Shown here one piece after another: positions 24,373 through 36,400 of a stretch of DNA of 46,626 bases (positions within the stretch are counted from its first letter, which is position 1; every line of letters starts with the position of its first letter). The notes beneath the pieces were generated by a model. The model had not been told where the DNA came from and did no database searches. It worked only from the letters and a program-made list of their open reading frames with translations. Both the position numbers and the translations under genes were made by a program. The DNA lies in the NCBI GenBank assembly GCA_003344405.1, contig NOWV01000331.1, positions 1 to 46,626 of the forward strand, given 5' to 3'. The stretch is from Trichoplax sp. H2. Its lineage: Eukaryota > Placozoa > Uniplacotomia > Trichoplacea.

Positions 24373-26946
24373 TTAATCTTCCTGATCTTCTTTTTCTTCC
24401 TTTGCATCATGTTCTGATGCTGGAGCATCAGCACTTCCGGGCTTCGGCGGAATAACTTTTTCAAATGGAGGAGCTTCGCCCACTTTCTTGTAATATCGTT
24501 TGCAAACAATATCACAGATTGTTAATGTCTATGACAGTGAAATACATAACCATCATCTCGTTAAAATTTTTACCATCATCATAATTAAGACCTTCAATTT
24601 TTTAGGTTACTAGTATGTTGATAATATCGAATAAAGTAGTCTTAACGTTAATTAGATCCTTATTATCTTAGTTTCTGTAAAATTGAAGTATGCTGTATGA
24701 ATCAAGGTAAGATCTATAACTCCGGAATTTTGAGATGGATAAATACATCTGTGATTGAAATTATGTTCACTGTTACATAGAACTGAGTTTTATACCTCAA
24801 TAACATATTTCTATATTTTCCTACCGGTGACAAAGTGACAAATGTCTGATATGTTGCTATATCGAAGTCAATGATAGTACATAGGCTACTGCTTTACGCT
24901 AAGCATGCCATACAGGAACGTATAACCTACACTTTACAATCGGTAGCTGCTTATACAAATTTGCTAACACGGTTGTCCGTATTAAAAGTTTATCAAGCGG
25001 TAGGACGTTTACTTCGATAGATATCTAGATACTGTCGTAGTTTTTATTACTGAAGCTTACACAATAAAGTTATTTGACAGTACTTCATGAAAAATACCTG
25101 TTTGCAATAATAGTCTATCTATAATGAGCTACACTATTGTTATTTAGGCTAAGTTATAAGTACACAGCGCTTCATTCTCACTATTATAGTTCATTATTAA
25201 CTATATTTACTTATCATTGAAATAAAAGTTTAAAATCTTTAATGCACTGAGAGGATAAAATATCGACCCTTCATTGGGCATTATAAATGTTACCTAAGAC
25301 TATCAGTACTATATTTAGTATTGCCTATAATACAGATATCGGTCACCGATATCAATATACAGAACAATTTCAACGTAAAGTATAATGCATAATTATAATA
25401 CATCCTGGGACTATAAAGAGAATTGAAATATATAACTCTTATTTTCGGATAATTTAATCACTAGATTTCGATTACTTACATGGACCATTTCCGAACCTTC
25501 TACTACCCTCTCAGTTTTTAGAATACCATGCTTGCTACCATTAGACGTGGACGTTAAAGTTTGTTCGTCATCGCCTTCAAAGGTATAAGTTGTCTTGAAA
25601 TAGATGTAACGAAATGTATTAAATATTTCCATCCGAGCTAATAGACGGTAACGTTATAAGTTAGAATAAGCCATCTAAGTTGGGTTATATAGTATATTAA
25701 CAGTGAATATGTCTAAACTTGACGGCATGGTAAGTTCAAAAATGTAACATCTAGTCAAGACTTTACCAAATAGAAGGTTAACATATTATTACAAAGATAC
25801 AGATTTTAATATGCGATAAATAGAAACGTTTTTTATATTCTAGATACTTCTTTATCTCATTAGTAACCATACTTACTAACGTAACCATTTCATTATTGGT
25901 AATAAAAAGTGTAAATATGGAAGTTACATCGATATAAGTATATTGCTATAAGCTTAGGTTAGATTCTTTTATCAGTTTAAAAATTAATTAAATAACGTCC
26001 ATTTTTGTAGCAAGAAACCAATAGAATTTTACAACATTGTACTGACAAAATAATTTAGCATAGAATTTTTTCTAACTCTGTGATTTAGTTAGACTAGTGT
26101 TAAATACTAGTCGACTCTCGCTCGTAATACTTCATGTACTATACTTTTACTTTTTACTTTAAAATTTATCACAGTCACTTCACACTAAGTTAGGATCAAT
26201 ACAGTATAATTTGGTCGGCTTTCAGTTAGTGCTGCCAAGCCATTAGACTCAATACACGAAACCGGTGCGAATACGCTTTTTCAAATACATGCTAGCATTA
26301 TCAATTTACCTTCACTACTTCACCCTTAACGGTTTTCTCTGTAAGCTCTTCACCAAGTTCAAATTCAGCTAGATTGACGAATAAACCATTTGTTGTTCTG
26401 ATTGCCATTTTGTTACCTAACTTAACAATAATCTGAGTTGGCTTATATTTTTTTCTCCATGCTCTCCCTACTTTTCCAATACCTAAATAAGAATGGTAAG
26501 AATTTTAGTGTTAGCTTGCTAATCTTATGCAAAGATATTTCTTCCTTTATTTTGAAACTTTTACTGAAGATGAATTCTAAGAACTAATTCAAAGTGAAGG
26601 GATGAAATTTTGTCAATGTTATTCAGAATTGCATGGTATATTACTTTAATTTCAGTTAGGAAATTTATTTAATTAATATTCCTAGTATTATACTCATAAA
26701 TTAATTTTTACTGGGTCATCATTGAAAATCTATTAACATTTTAAAGAGAATCTGGAACTATCTATCAGGAAATCAGAGTTTTCTAAAACAGCGATTAAAT
26801 TGTATCGATAATTAATTAAACATGGCTAATATAGTAAATTAAAGACCATCCATTAACATCATTTTACCTATTTGGGTCATGTAGTTCTCAAAGTTTTCAT
26901 CGCTTCGTACTAGCTTCCACTTTCCGATGACGTTCTTTTCTGCCAT
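24373..26946 (-). CDS. Fatty acid-binding protein-like gene E with acidic C-terminal extension
   Basis: Fifth FABP gene, inverted relative to A-D. Exons in transcript order: 26868-26946, 26310-26482, 25480-25593, 24373-24528; phases 1, 0, 0; 173 aa. Exon 1 has IGKWKLVRSDENFENYM. Exon 2 begins GIGKVGRAWRKK and is rich in Lys/Arg. Exon 3 is longer than in siblings (38 codons against 34-35), with KTERVVEGSEMVH. Exon 4 carries CKRYYKK (Arg133-x-Tyr135), so the barrel is complete. It then runs on for about 36 residues: a Pro-rich linker (PPKPGS) and an Asp/Glu/Lys tail ending KEEKEDQED. FABPs normally stop a few residues after this motif, so the tail is unusual. Frame and splice sites are intact. 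The tail may be a disordered interaction or localisation segment; this is inference. Confidence 0.87.
25335..25353. repeat. Palindrome in FABP-E intron 3
   Basis: Nine-base arms GATATCGGT and ACCGATATC flank a single central base. It lies inside the last intron of FABP-E. No function is evident. Confidence 0.45.
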
Positions 26947-29316
26947 ACCTACAAATCAGTTCATGTTTTTCGATAACAGGTTCAGGTATGTATTAAAAAA
27001 GCAGCTTACAGAGAAAATATTAATAAATTCTTTACTTACTAGTTTTTATTATCTTTTAATTAAAAGATGAAAAAAATCGCTATAAGAGAAATGCTTAATT
27101 AATTAAAGGAATTTCTTCTAGTATCGTTATGTACTGTAAACCAATTTGATGTAAAGAGATTTTTATACTGCTAAGCAAATTTGGGCAGTTGTCACGCTGA
27201 TTGCCAACATATGGTGATGAAAAAACTGTGCAATTAATGAATACTGATAGTTCACCAATAAAAAGTCATTTCTACTTGGTGGTATGTGCAAATAAAATAA
27301 AATCTCCTACTGAAATCATGCGAATTGGAGAAGAATTAGTAAGGTCAAATAATGTCATAATGAGCTTTTGCACTCTTCCTTATGAGATAACCGGCCCATA
27401 TGTTCCAATAGTAGTAGAAATTATTATGCGGTTACATCACGGGCTACTTTCGAACTATTTCATTGCTATAATACAGTATAGGATCGTTAATTAATTCTAT
27501 TACTAAGGAAGAAATGTTAGTTATGACGTAAAAAGAAACATATTGCCAATGGCCATGATTTTTTATCACATGGCATTCCAGTCACTACAATAAACAATCT
27601 AACAGATAACTGAGAGTTTAGTGATAAAGTTAATCTTTCGTTCACGTTTTAAAGGTTACTGTTATTTGTTGGTTCAAATATTCCCATCTAAACAATAAGT
27701 GATATATATGAAGGAGTATTACCGGTACGCATTGTGCTATATTAATAAAATGATCGCATGATAGTTGCTTGAGACCAGTATTTATGAGACAGTGCAGTAA
27801 AAAAGAAAAAAGTAAACCGGTTATAAATTAATTTCTTACTGGTATTTACAGCTAAAAATTGATGAGCGATCTTCAGCTCATCAGTAAAGTAATAAGAATT
27901 AAAGAATACCTAATCGATATTTTCATTATTAGTGATGTTATGCGAACATATTTACAGTGTTATAAATTTTTTAGAATCTTCTGCATTTTCGATCCTATAT
28001 GGTAATCCATGAGAACTAAGCTCTAAAATATTTTTAGATATGATTAAGTCTGTACATTACTATCGATTCGGTATATGACTTTTAGAGCAAAATTATTATA
28101 TACCATTACATAAAACCTTTCCGGTAGAGAAATAATCGCTTAATTAATTTTTTATAATTTAATCCATTATTTTATTCTACCATTGGGAAACTTTGAATAA
28201 CGTATAGCCAACTTAGTACAGTCTTAGGATACTGTATACGAGGGAACATTCTCTAAACGTTTCATCAACCTTTAAGTGAAATTCATCATAGTGCAGTAAG
28301 TAATTTAATGGTGGCTGTACTAAAGTGAATTGTGATTGCTAGTGTGCTTTATTGGTATAACATTATATTGTTATAATGTACAATAATATCACCGCGATAT
28401 TTTATGGAATTGCATTATGAATAAACTATTTAAACCGTTCCATTCTACAATAATTCTGATCTTATCAGTTTAGTTATGCCATATAATTGGACAACAAAAC
28501 TACTCAATTTGCTTTACTTAGTTGCTTCTCTCTCAAACAAATCTACAATAACAATAATGGCATGAAAAATGAGGTGCCTATGAAACTACATATATTTGAC
28601 AAGAAACAGCAAATATGTTATAGGTATCCACTTTTATAAGCGGATTTCGACGACATCTGAATTAAGCAAATTCAAGAAATATTTTGATCATAACCCTAAC
28701 AAAATTGTTCTCAGGAAAAACAGCGTAGATGTAGACTGGTTGTCCTATCGTAAATACTTATAGATATTGCGTTAAAGACGCCGTTCACGATTATGAATAG
28801 TGGAAACTTCTTAATTTTATCCCTGAACTCAACCCCGACTCCAAAGCCTTGATCTAAGTAAAATCCTTAGTTACCAAATCTATGTTCGAATCTCTTAGCC
28901 TACATTTTTAAAACTTGAACATTAGGCAGATAACAGTTGAGATTATATAAACATCATTTAAATTATAGTCTTAAAAATCATTCATGGTGATCCACCATAA
29001 TATATCGTAAATTCACACATTTTGCATGAATTTTAGGCTTATATTAAAATATAATTGACATAGGATCTATGAAATAAGGACTTGATTTAATATCAAGTCT
29101 TATAATGATAATTATAATACAACATTTAAATATAAGCTCGAAAACAGTACCAATTTGAAGTCATATTCGCACGTTTTGCCTCCTTAAATTATTTAGAATT
29201 TATTAGTTTGATGAATATCACTTATAAATCGGAGCATAAAACTATCACATTCGATAATAGCAAAAATATCTATTATTTCTTAACGTGAAAGTTGCATTAT
29301 AAGCAACACCTGGATA
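26947..29316. other. Spacer between FABP-E and mevalonate kinase
   Basis: 2.4 kb. A 97-codon open frame at 27201-27494 (+) has no recognised family and is within what chance allows. Short inverted repeats occur at 27861-27882 (GATGAGC/GCTCATC) and 29074-29103. The latter has 12 paired positions with one bulge and lies about 215 bases past the MVK stop. No gene is supported. Confidence 0.5.
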
Positions 29317-32300
29317 TTAATTGCTACTTTCGGTGTTAGTGTCTGCATCTTTAGTATGATATAACACACCATAACTTCCAACTACTGTCTCCCAACTTTC
29401 ATAACCAGCGTGCTCTAAATCAGCGCGAAGATTTGCCAAAACGGTGGCAGAAGTATCTATAAATTTAAAATCAAACCACACTCGTTCAGTACATCAAAAC
29501 CATTGCATTATCTTTAAAATCGATTCCGTTACACTTTATAGAATAGCATGTCAGTATAACTATCACATACGCGTACTATGAGAAAATGTCCCTACCATTT
29601 CGAAGTAGCGTTAAAACACAGCCTCCACCACCAGCTCCAGTTAGTTTAGAATGAAAACCATATTTTGCCGTTATACGGCAGACATCTTCAATCGCTGTGT
29701 GATTTACTCCAATAACGTTTAACAATTGTTGATTTATATCGATAAGCATCTAGATAGAAATGGAAACAAAATAAAAAAAATTATGAGACGGAGTCCGTAA
29801 TTGCATACTTTTTATCCAAGCTTATTTATGTTCTTCTTACCTCAAGGTGACCGTACGATTTTTCTAAAGGACAATCTTGACTACCTGCACATAAATACGA
29901 TCACAATGTGATATACTGCAATTGGGTACGACTTAAGAACGTTAATTTCTACTACATCAAAGCGTACCGTCTTGTGCTAAAAGATTTAAACAGGTTTGAC
30001 TTTCATTGGATATCGCTCCAATAGCATCCATGATCGGTTCAAAAACTGATGGCAACTACACCGAGATCAAAAGTTGCAAATTAAGGTATTTTAGTTCTTG
30101 TAATCATATCAATTAAGAATAGATGTTAAAAAATCTTGATAGAAACACTAACTTTAATATAAACATAACTGCTTATAAGATTATATTAAATATGTTTTAA
30201 GTCCTTACTGAGTTAAATTTTTCCCTGACATTAGCTACCAATTTTTTTGTGCTTCGAGGAACCTTAGTATGTACTAGTAAAATTCGCAATTGTGGAATTC
30301 TATAAAAGGTGCATAAAATCGACATCAATTCAGATGAAAAGATCATAATTCTGTAAATAGCAAAAGTGACAAAGAATCGATCATTCCTTACTGATCTAAT
30401 GTCTTGATTGATCCGCTGATGAAACTTATAGCACCACCTAAATTAAGATTAACTGGTGTAAGTTACTGTGTATCCGATATATAGCCGATATAAGGGATAC
30501 AGATTGTGTAGCCCTACCGAAAGTGCTGACAGAATTATCGATGCCAGATGGTGTACCATGTATTAACCGCTCAGCTTCGAAAGCCCATTTATTTATTAGA
30601 GTCATACTATCAATATCCCAGTGATAATTGCGGGAACTATCGAAATTTGTAAACATGCGACTATTATTCTCTTCAATGGGTTCAATTAAACTAGAGGCCG
30701 TCAATAAACCAGCAGATAAGCAAACTGAGTATGCAGCTGAAGATCCCAATCCAGCTCCACTAGGTAGCGTAGATGTTAGGTGTAGATGGATGCCAGGTAT
30801 ATGTCTGCCAAACAGAGTACTAATTTACTTTCATTTGTCAATTTAGCAAGTTTGAATAATTCCATCAGGAAATTTAGTGTTACGAATTTGACTTTACAAA
30901 ATAAATTCTTTGTAGTTAATTCCTGATTATTAGCTAAAATTTATTGCACACTGATATACCTCGATTTATACGCACTTCGCAGAAATAAAATTATCAAAAA
31001 TGTTAATATATATACTGCACTCTGTCTACTAATTACCCATCTGACGTTCTAATAATAGCCGCATATAAGAATAAAAATGTAAGAATTGCAAGAGACTTGT
31101 TGTCTGTGGTATCTGCTTGAGTTCCAGCTAAGCTAACAAGGGCTGCCAATTGCTTAAAAGTTGGTGGTGATGGATTTAATGGATTTCCTGCAAAATTTAC
31201 AAATCACGCATTAATAATAGGATAATATTACAAATTAAAAATTTTTAAATTATCATAGTGAATGAAAAACTGATCATTAGTATGAGGTAAAACAAAAGAA
31301 TAATCTGATAACAACGTCTCAAATAAAAATTTCACTTCAAGGTAATTTTTACATTTATAAACGGTACATGCGGCACGCAATCCACAATTCATTGAGTTAT
31401 TCACCAAATTTATATATAAAAAGAGTTCTGAAGGATAGTTACAAGAGAGCGTAATGAACTAATAGATAGCGCGAATAGTTGCTATTACACGAGTAAAAAA
31501 TTCACCTAGTGGCAAATGTAGGGCCGCAGCGATAGTGTCACAGCTCCATTTACGCTTGATACTGATATCGGGTAGTTCTATGATAATCGAGTTTTCGTCA
31601 GTGGCGGGGGTAAAATGTGCAATTGTACGGAGACCCAAGCTAGCGGCAATGGCATTCTGAAAAAATAGAGAATAGCAATCATTGTATTAACACAATATGT
31701 TCACTATTCAAGTTAATAATAATCAAAATATTTGATGCTATATTATAGGAACTGATTAGGTATTACGAGATAAAAGTTAACTATCAATCAATCAATTAAT
31801 TCTGTGATTATTCGAGCTGAGTTGATACTACGATTCCTTTTAGCCTATCAACACAGACAAGTCTAATGTGAAGATATTAATATTATTATGAATATAAATT
31901 ATAGGTAAAAATATTTCGGTAAAGCTTCAAAGACACTATTTATGCATGTAGCATCGAACAGATGCAACATGACATCTTGTGATACTGAAATACTGTCCAC
32001 TGTATACACGTAGCTGCTGATCATACTGCTAAACTTTATATTAATACACTTAAAATAAAACTGGAGCTTCGTCGTACATATCCTACTGTAGAATCTGATA
32101 AATAGTAACAAATCGGCAATTACAATTATTTAGTCATACAGAGTTTATCTTGAAATGGTCATAGTTATCACATCATCAATCTTTAGAAACATTCCTTATA
32201 TATCAGATTATGACTAATGAAGAATATATCATAAATCAATCCAGAATTTAAGAGTGAATATCGACTTCGCACTTGCGATACACTAACTTTGCCATATACG

Positions 32301-32362
32301 ACGGCATGTTCTCCATTTAAGATAACTTTACCAGGAGCAGAAACTATACAGGATCTCAGCAT
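29317..32362 (-). CDS. MVK: Mevalonate kinase
   Basis: GHMP-family kinase that phosphorylates mevalonate to 5-phosphomevalonate in sterol/isoprenoid synthesis. Ten exons in transcript order: 32288-32362, 31506-31656, 31037-31187, 30518-30804, 30392-30437, 30209-30299, 29968-30055, 29841-29884, 29596-29749, 29317-29456. All are GT-AG and in phase, giving 408 aa (human 396). Motif 1: VSAPGKVILNGEHAVVYGK with Lys12. Motif 2: PSGAGLGSSAAYS at 140-152. Catalytic Glu204 and Asp215 lie in ERLIHGTPSGIDNSVSTFGG. Motif 3: KLTGAGGGGC at 346-355. The lipid-pathway TKVPR.T element is also present (exon 6). An in-frame ATG five codons earlier (32377) is possible; 32362 is chosen by analogy with the short family N-terminus. 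Divergent with TCHP across a 1.1-kb spacer carrying palindromic arrays. Confidence 0.95.
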
Positions 32363-32626
32363 TTTAAAGCAAATCAAGAATTGTGAAAATTTCTAAAACC
32401 TATAGGTGTAAAACTGTTAATGACCGAGCAAGCTTCTTAAGGGTTTCAAGACATCTGAATTTAAATCAATGTGCTGTACTGTATATGTAAAGATTAAAGC
32501 TATACTAAGAAGATCGACAATACAGTAAACTCCTCGCACACGAAATTAGACCTTTGTTTTCTTCCTGATGTGCATATGATACAAATCATAGTACAAACTT
32601 ACCGTGCATTTATTAGAAGCACAATT

Positions 32627-32675
32627 CAGTACAGTACTGTACTGTACTGTTCAGTAAAATCTGTACAGTACTGTG
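32627..32675. repeat. Palindromic TACTGTAC array 3 (MVK side)
   Basis: CAGTACAGTACTGTACTGTACTG followed by CTGTACAGTACTGTG, about 265 bp upstream of the MVK start in the divergent MVK/TCHP spacer. Confidence 0.8.
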
Positions 32676-32946
32676 CTCTACCGTAGAATTGATATTGATA
32701 TTACGATGAATAGACCTAGTCACAGGGCATGCGTGAGAGACTGCGTAGTTGAAATGTAAGCTCATACGCAGAATCAATGGTAATCAGTTTGCAGCTGGAT
32801 GCGAATAGTGAACAGTAAATTGTACAGTGTACCGCTGCAGACATGAGACACAGTTGAAATGACTAGTAAAATAATCAGCCTCCATATATTATCGGACTAA
32901 ATATTAGTATAGCGAACGACCGTTTCCTTTCCGTCTCTTCCTCTTT

Positions 32947-33095
32947 ACACTGTACTGTACAGTGTACCGTACAGTACTGTACAGTACTATGGCCCGTAAT
33001 ACAGTACTGTCAGTATTACGATCGTGTCCACACTTCTGTCTACAGTACAGTACTGTACACAGTACAGTACAGTGTACAGTATACAGTACTGTAGC
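32947..33095. repeat. Palindromic TACTGTAC array 4 (TCHP side)
   Basis: Two dense blocks of the motif flank an inverted repeat with arms CGTAATAC/GTATTACG (32995-33020). A 28-base stretch at 33067-33094 is identical to 45345-45372 in the MZT2 spacer. A further short copy is near 33272-33292. Confidence 0.82.
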
Positions 33096-33488
33096 TTACA
33101 ACGCCACCATGGTAACCTTCGTGAATCGTCAAGTGACCCCCGTATAAAGAGAGACGACACTGTACACACTACACAGTGTGTTACAATTACTGTCGTCACA
33201 GACTCAAATCCCGTTAGCTAACGTAGTAAAGCAGTCGTTTCACAAGAGCCTAACTGACCGTTATTGAATAAACTGTACTTTACTGTACTGTATGGATTGA
33301 TTTCGGTACAGTAACCGTAATTGACTTTCAGTCGTTGTTTTAATCCGTACGTCACAGTACGTGTAAATGCGTACAAGCATTTAACAAGTTAATTAATTAA
33401 ATTAAATTAAACTTAGGATTGAGTAATTCACTCCTACTAGAAATCGTTGATTATAATTATAACTATCTGAAGTACTAATATTGGTGAT

Positions 33489-36400
33489 ATGGCATTACCG
33501 ACACTACGCCCATACTATCTTTCTGCTCGCAGTTCATCGAGCAGCAGATCGATCACTGAGAAGTTAATGGTACAAAAAAGAAATCATAGCGAACAATTTC
33601 GAGACCAATGGTCAGAAAACTCGCGATATTTTCAAAAATCTGATCTTGATAGTAGCAAACAAAGTCAATGGTTTTCACACTACAACGAATCTGCTAATTC
33701 TCCAACTCCTCGAAATATGTAATTATATTAAATTAAGAATTAAATCACTTGAAATGCTTAAAAATATAGTAACATTAAATACATTTGAGTACAGATTTAC
33801 TAACTCATCCAATATATTTTTGTTAGTAATATTATATCATTTGTGCAATATACTTGTAGTAATACGATATAAGTCTAATGTCGTCAAAATTGAATTTGAA
33901 ATTATGTGTCAGCCATCATTTTAGAGTAAAAAGTTTGATTGCATGTACTGCTTTACATAAATTTTTGACAATCTCGCATAGTTCGTATCATTTTACCAAA
34001 TCTAAATGGTAAGTAACAAATGAATAGATCAGTTAGTAAACAAATAGTACTCCCAAAAGCTATTGCATTGATTATTACTTATGTATAAAAACTACATTAT
34101 ATAGCTGCTATTCACAAATCATTTAACTAGGCTTTCAACTATGAGTTTACACGTTAAAATAAGTGAATCATTCGCTGCAATACAAATATTGCTAAAATGT
34201 GTTGGTACCTGGGTATTTGTGTATGTACTTCGACAACTTTATTTTAATGTTTCGTACTATCCGAGTTTAGGGTTCTATACAGTATTAGCATGCCTGTTCT
34301 AAATGTGTTAAATTAAAATATTTCTACCAATTACCGTATTGCTGTTTTACTGATTGTAATATTCGTAATTATTATAATGTGTTTACGTTATAAGCAATTG
34401 TATATACGCGTATGTTATAAAGATAATATTCTACATCTTAGAAGTGATAGATCTGAAAGTAACCCTCAGTTAGAACAACGAAAAATGAAACTTGCTCGAT
34501 TGTTAAGGAAAGATCAAGAACAATACGAGGTAACTTATCCGTCATAATTTTAATTATACATTGACTTCTTGTATTAGCATAATGAAGAAAGCGAGATCAT
34601 TTATTCTATTTGTGAAAAAGTTAATCGCATTTCTTATTTGGAGTTTTTAATAACAGTGCCATCACTATACTGTATGCGATATTATTGGTTTTCTACAATT
34701 CTTATTGATAGAATGTAAACTGCAGAAGATGATTATATATATAGCTTATTCGGTTAACTCTTATCACTTAGTTGTTGGATCATCACCACCGATATTACAC
34801 TTTATATACAGCGTACATTGGCATATCCTAATAATTCTATATATGTAATAGAAAAATTTTTATACTTTTTATTTTGTACCGTTCAGCTAATGGTGTGCTA
34901 CATGTACAAACATCAAGATATTTTATGGCTTCTTACATGTTATGTACTTATGTATCTCCATGTACTGTATAATATAATATATTCATAGATAACTAAATTA
35001 AAGAAATATTAACATTAAGTAATTCATCCATTATATTTAGAAAGAATTGAAGGCTTTACGAGAAAATGGTGCCAAAGATCGAATATTGCGTATGAAGCAA
35101 AAGTGCGTAATTTCAAATTTCTCTTAAACCATAGTATCACGGTCAAAAGATAAAAACAAAATATACAGAAATGACGGAACATAATGTATAATTCTAACTC
35201 TTGAATAGGAGCGAAAATCTTAAATCAGCAAGAGAAAGTGCTCGCAAGCAGGTGTGAGCTTATAGTAAAATTAATTTATTATACAAGATAACGCTATGGC
35301 TTTGATGCCAATACTAGCTAAAGGTCATCAGCTTATTCTTAAGCACAATAAAATTTAATATAGTTAGCTGATGAGAAATTATTTGAGCACTGGAGGCAGA
35401 ATTGCCCTGAACTTAGAGTTGCGGCACAAGAACAACATAAGAAGCACGTTATTAAAGGTTGGAGTCAGCAGGTTGAAGATAAGAAAGCGGTAATTGCAGC
35501 AAATTGCATGCATTAATTAATTAATGACTTTTTATAACTTCCATTGCTCTTAAAATAACTACTTCATATTTTTCAATATTGCTTTTGACTTAAAAAGATA
35601 AAAGAAAAAATGAAATCCCAAAACAGACAGTATGTTACCATATTTTGAAATAATTTTGTCATCTAATTTACAGGAACCAGAAAAACATCGATATCGTGTT
35701 ATATCCAATAATTACATTCTGTGTTTCCGTTAGGTTTGAAGAGGAATATGAGCGTGATCGCCAGCGTGGATTACAGGAGGAAAATGAAATTGCCAATAAA
35801 AGAAGACTGTAGGTTCCATTATATCGAAGATTGTTATGTTAAACTAATATAATATATTTCTTAATTGTATAAAAAAAATTAGAGAAGAAGTTAGAGCTGC
35901 GGAAGCACTTGATATGCAAATTAGAGAATTAAGAACCAAAGAAGAAGAGGTATATAGTTGTTACGCTCGTACAATACAGGAAATGTGCTGTTTTCTGTTA
36001 CGATTTCGTTTTTTAGAGCAAAAGAATAAAGCAAGAACAAGATCAACTTATGCAGGAACAATGGAACCTGGAAAAAATGGTTAGCTCCTACGGTTGCTTT
36101 ATAATTTGCTTTTACGTTTTACTTAACCTAGTATTTATGGCTTCAATAACGTAGGAGGAAGAGCGAAAGGAAATTCAGAAAAGACGAAAAAAGACTGAAC
36201 ATGGGTATAAATAGATTAAAAACATTCGGCATTATAGCCAATCGAAATTTTCTGAAAGAATTCTAAATTATAACATAGGTTTTAAAAATCATTATTTTTT
36301 AAAGTCGCTTTCTAGCTAGACAATATCGTGCGCAAATGAAGCGACGGTGTCAGCAAATACAAGAAGACCTGGTTGGTATCAAATGCTATCTGTAATATGC

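Noticed and set aside
27201-27494. 97-codon open frame on + between FABP-E and MVK
   Set aside because: The longest frame in that spacer, but about as long as the few chance frames expected in 46 kb on both strands. No motif, no partner exons.
35674-35695. Candidate TCHP exon (EPEKHRY-like) after a good TTTACAG acceptor
   Set aside because: Attractive by resemblance, but no GT donor restores the frame into the next exon. The 35598-35629 exon fits both phases.
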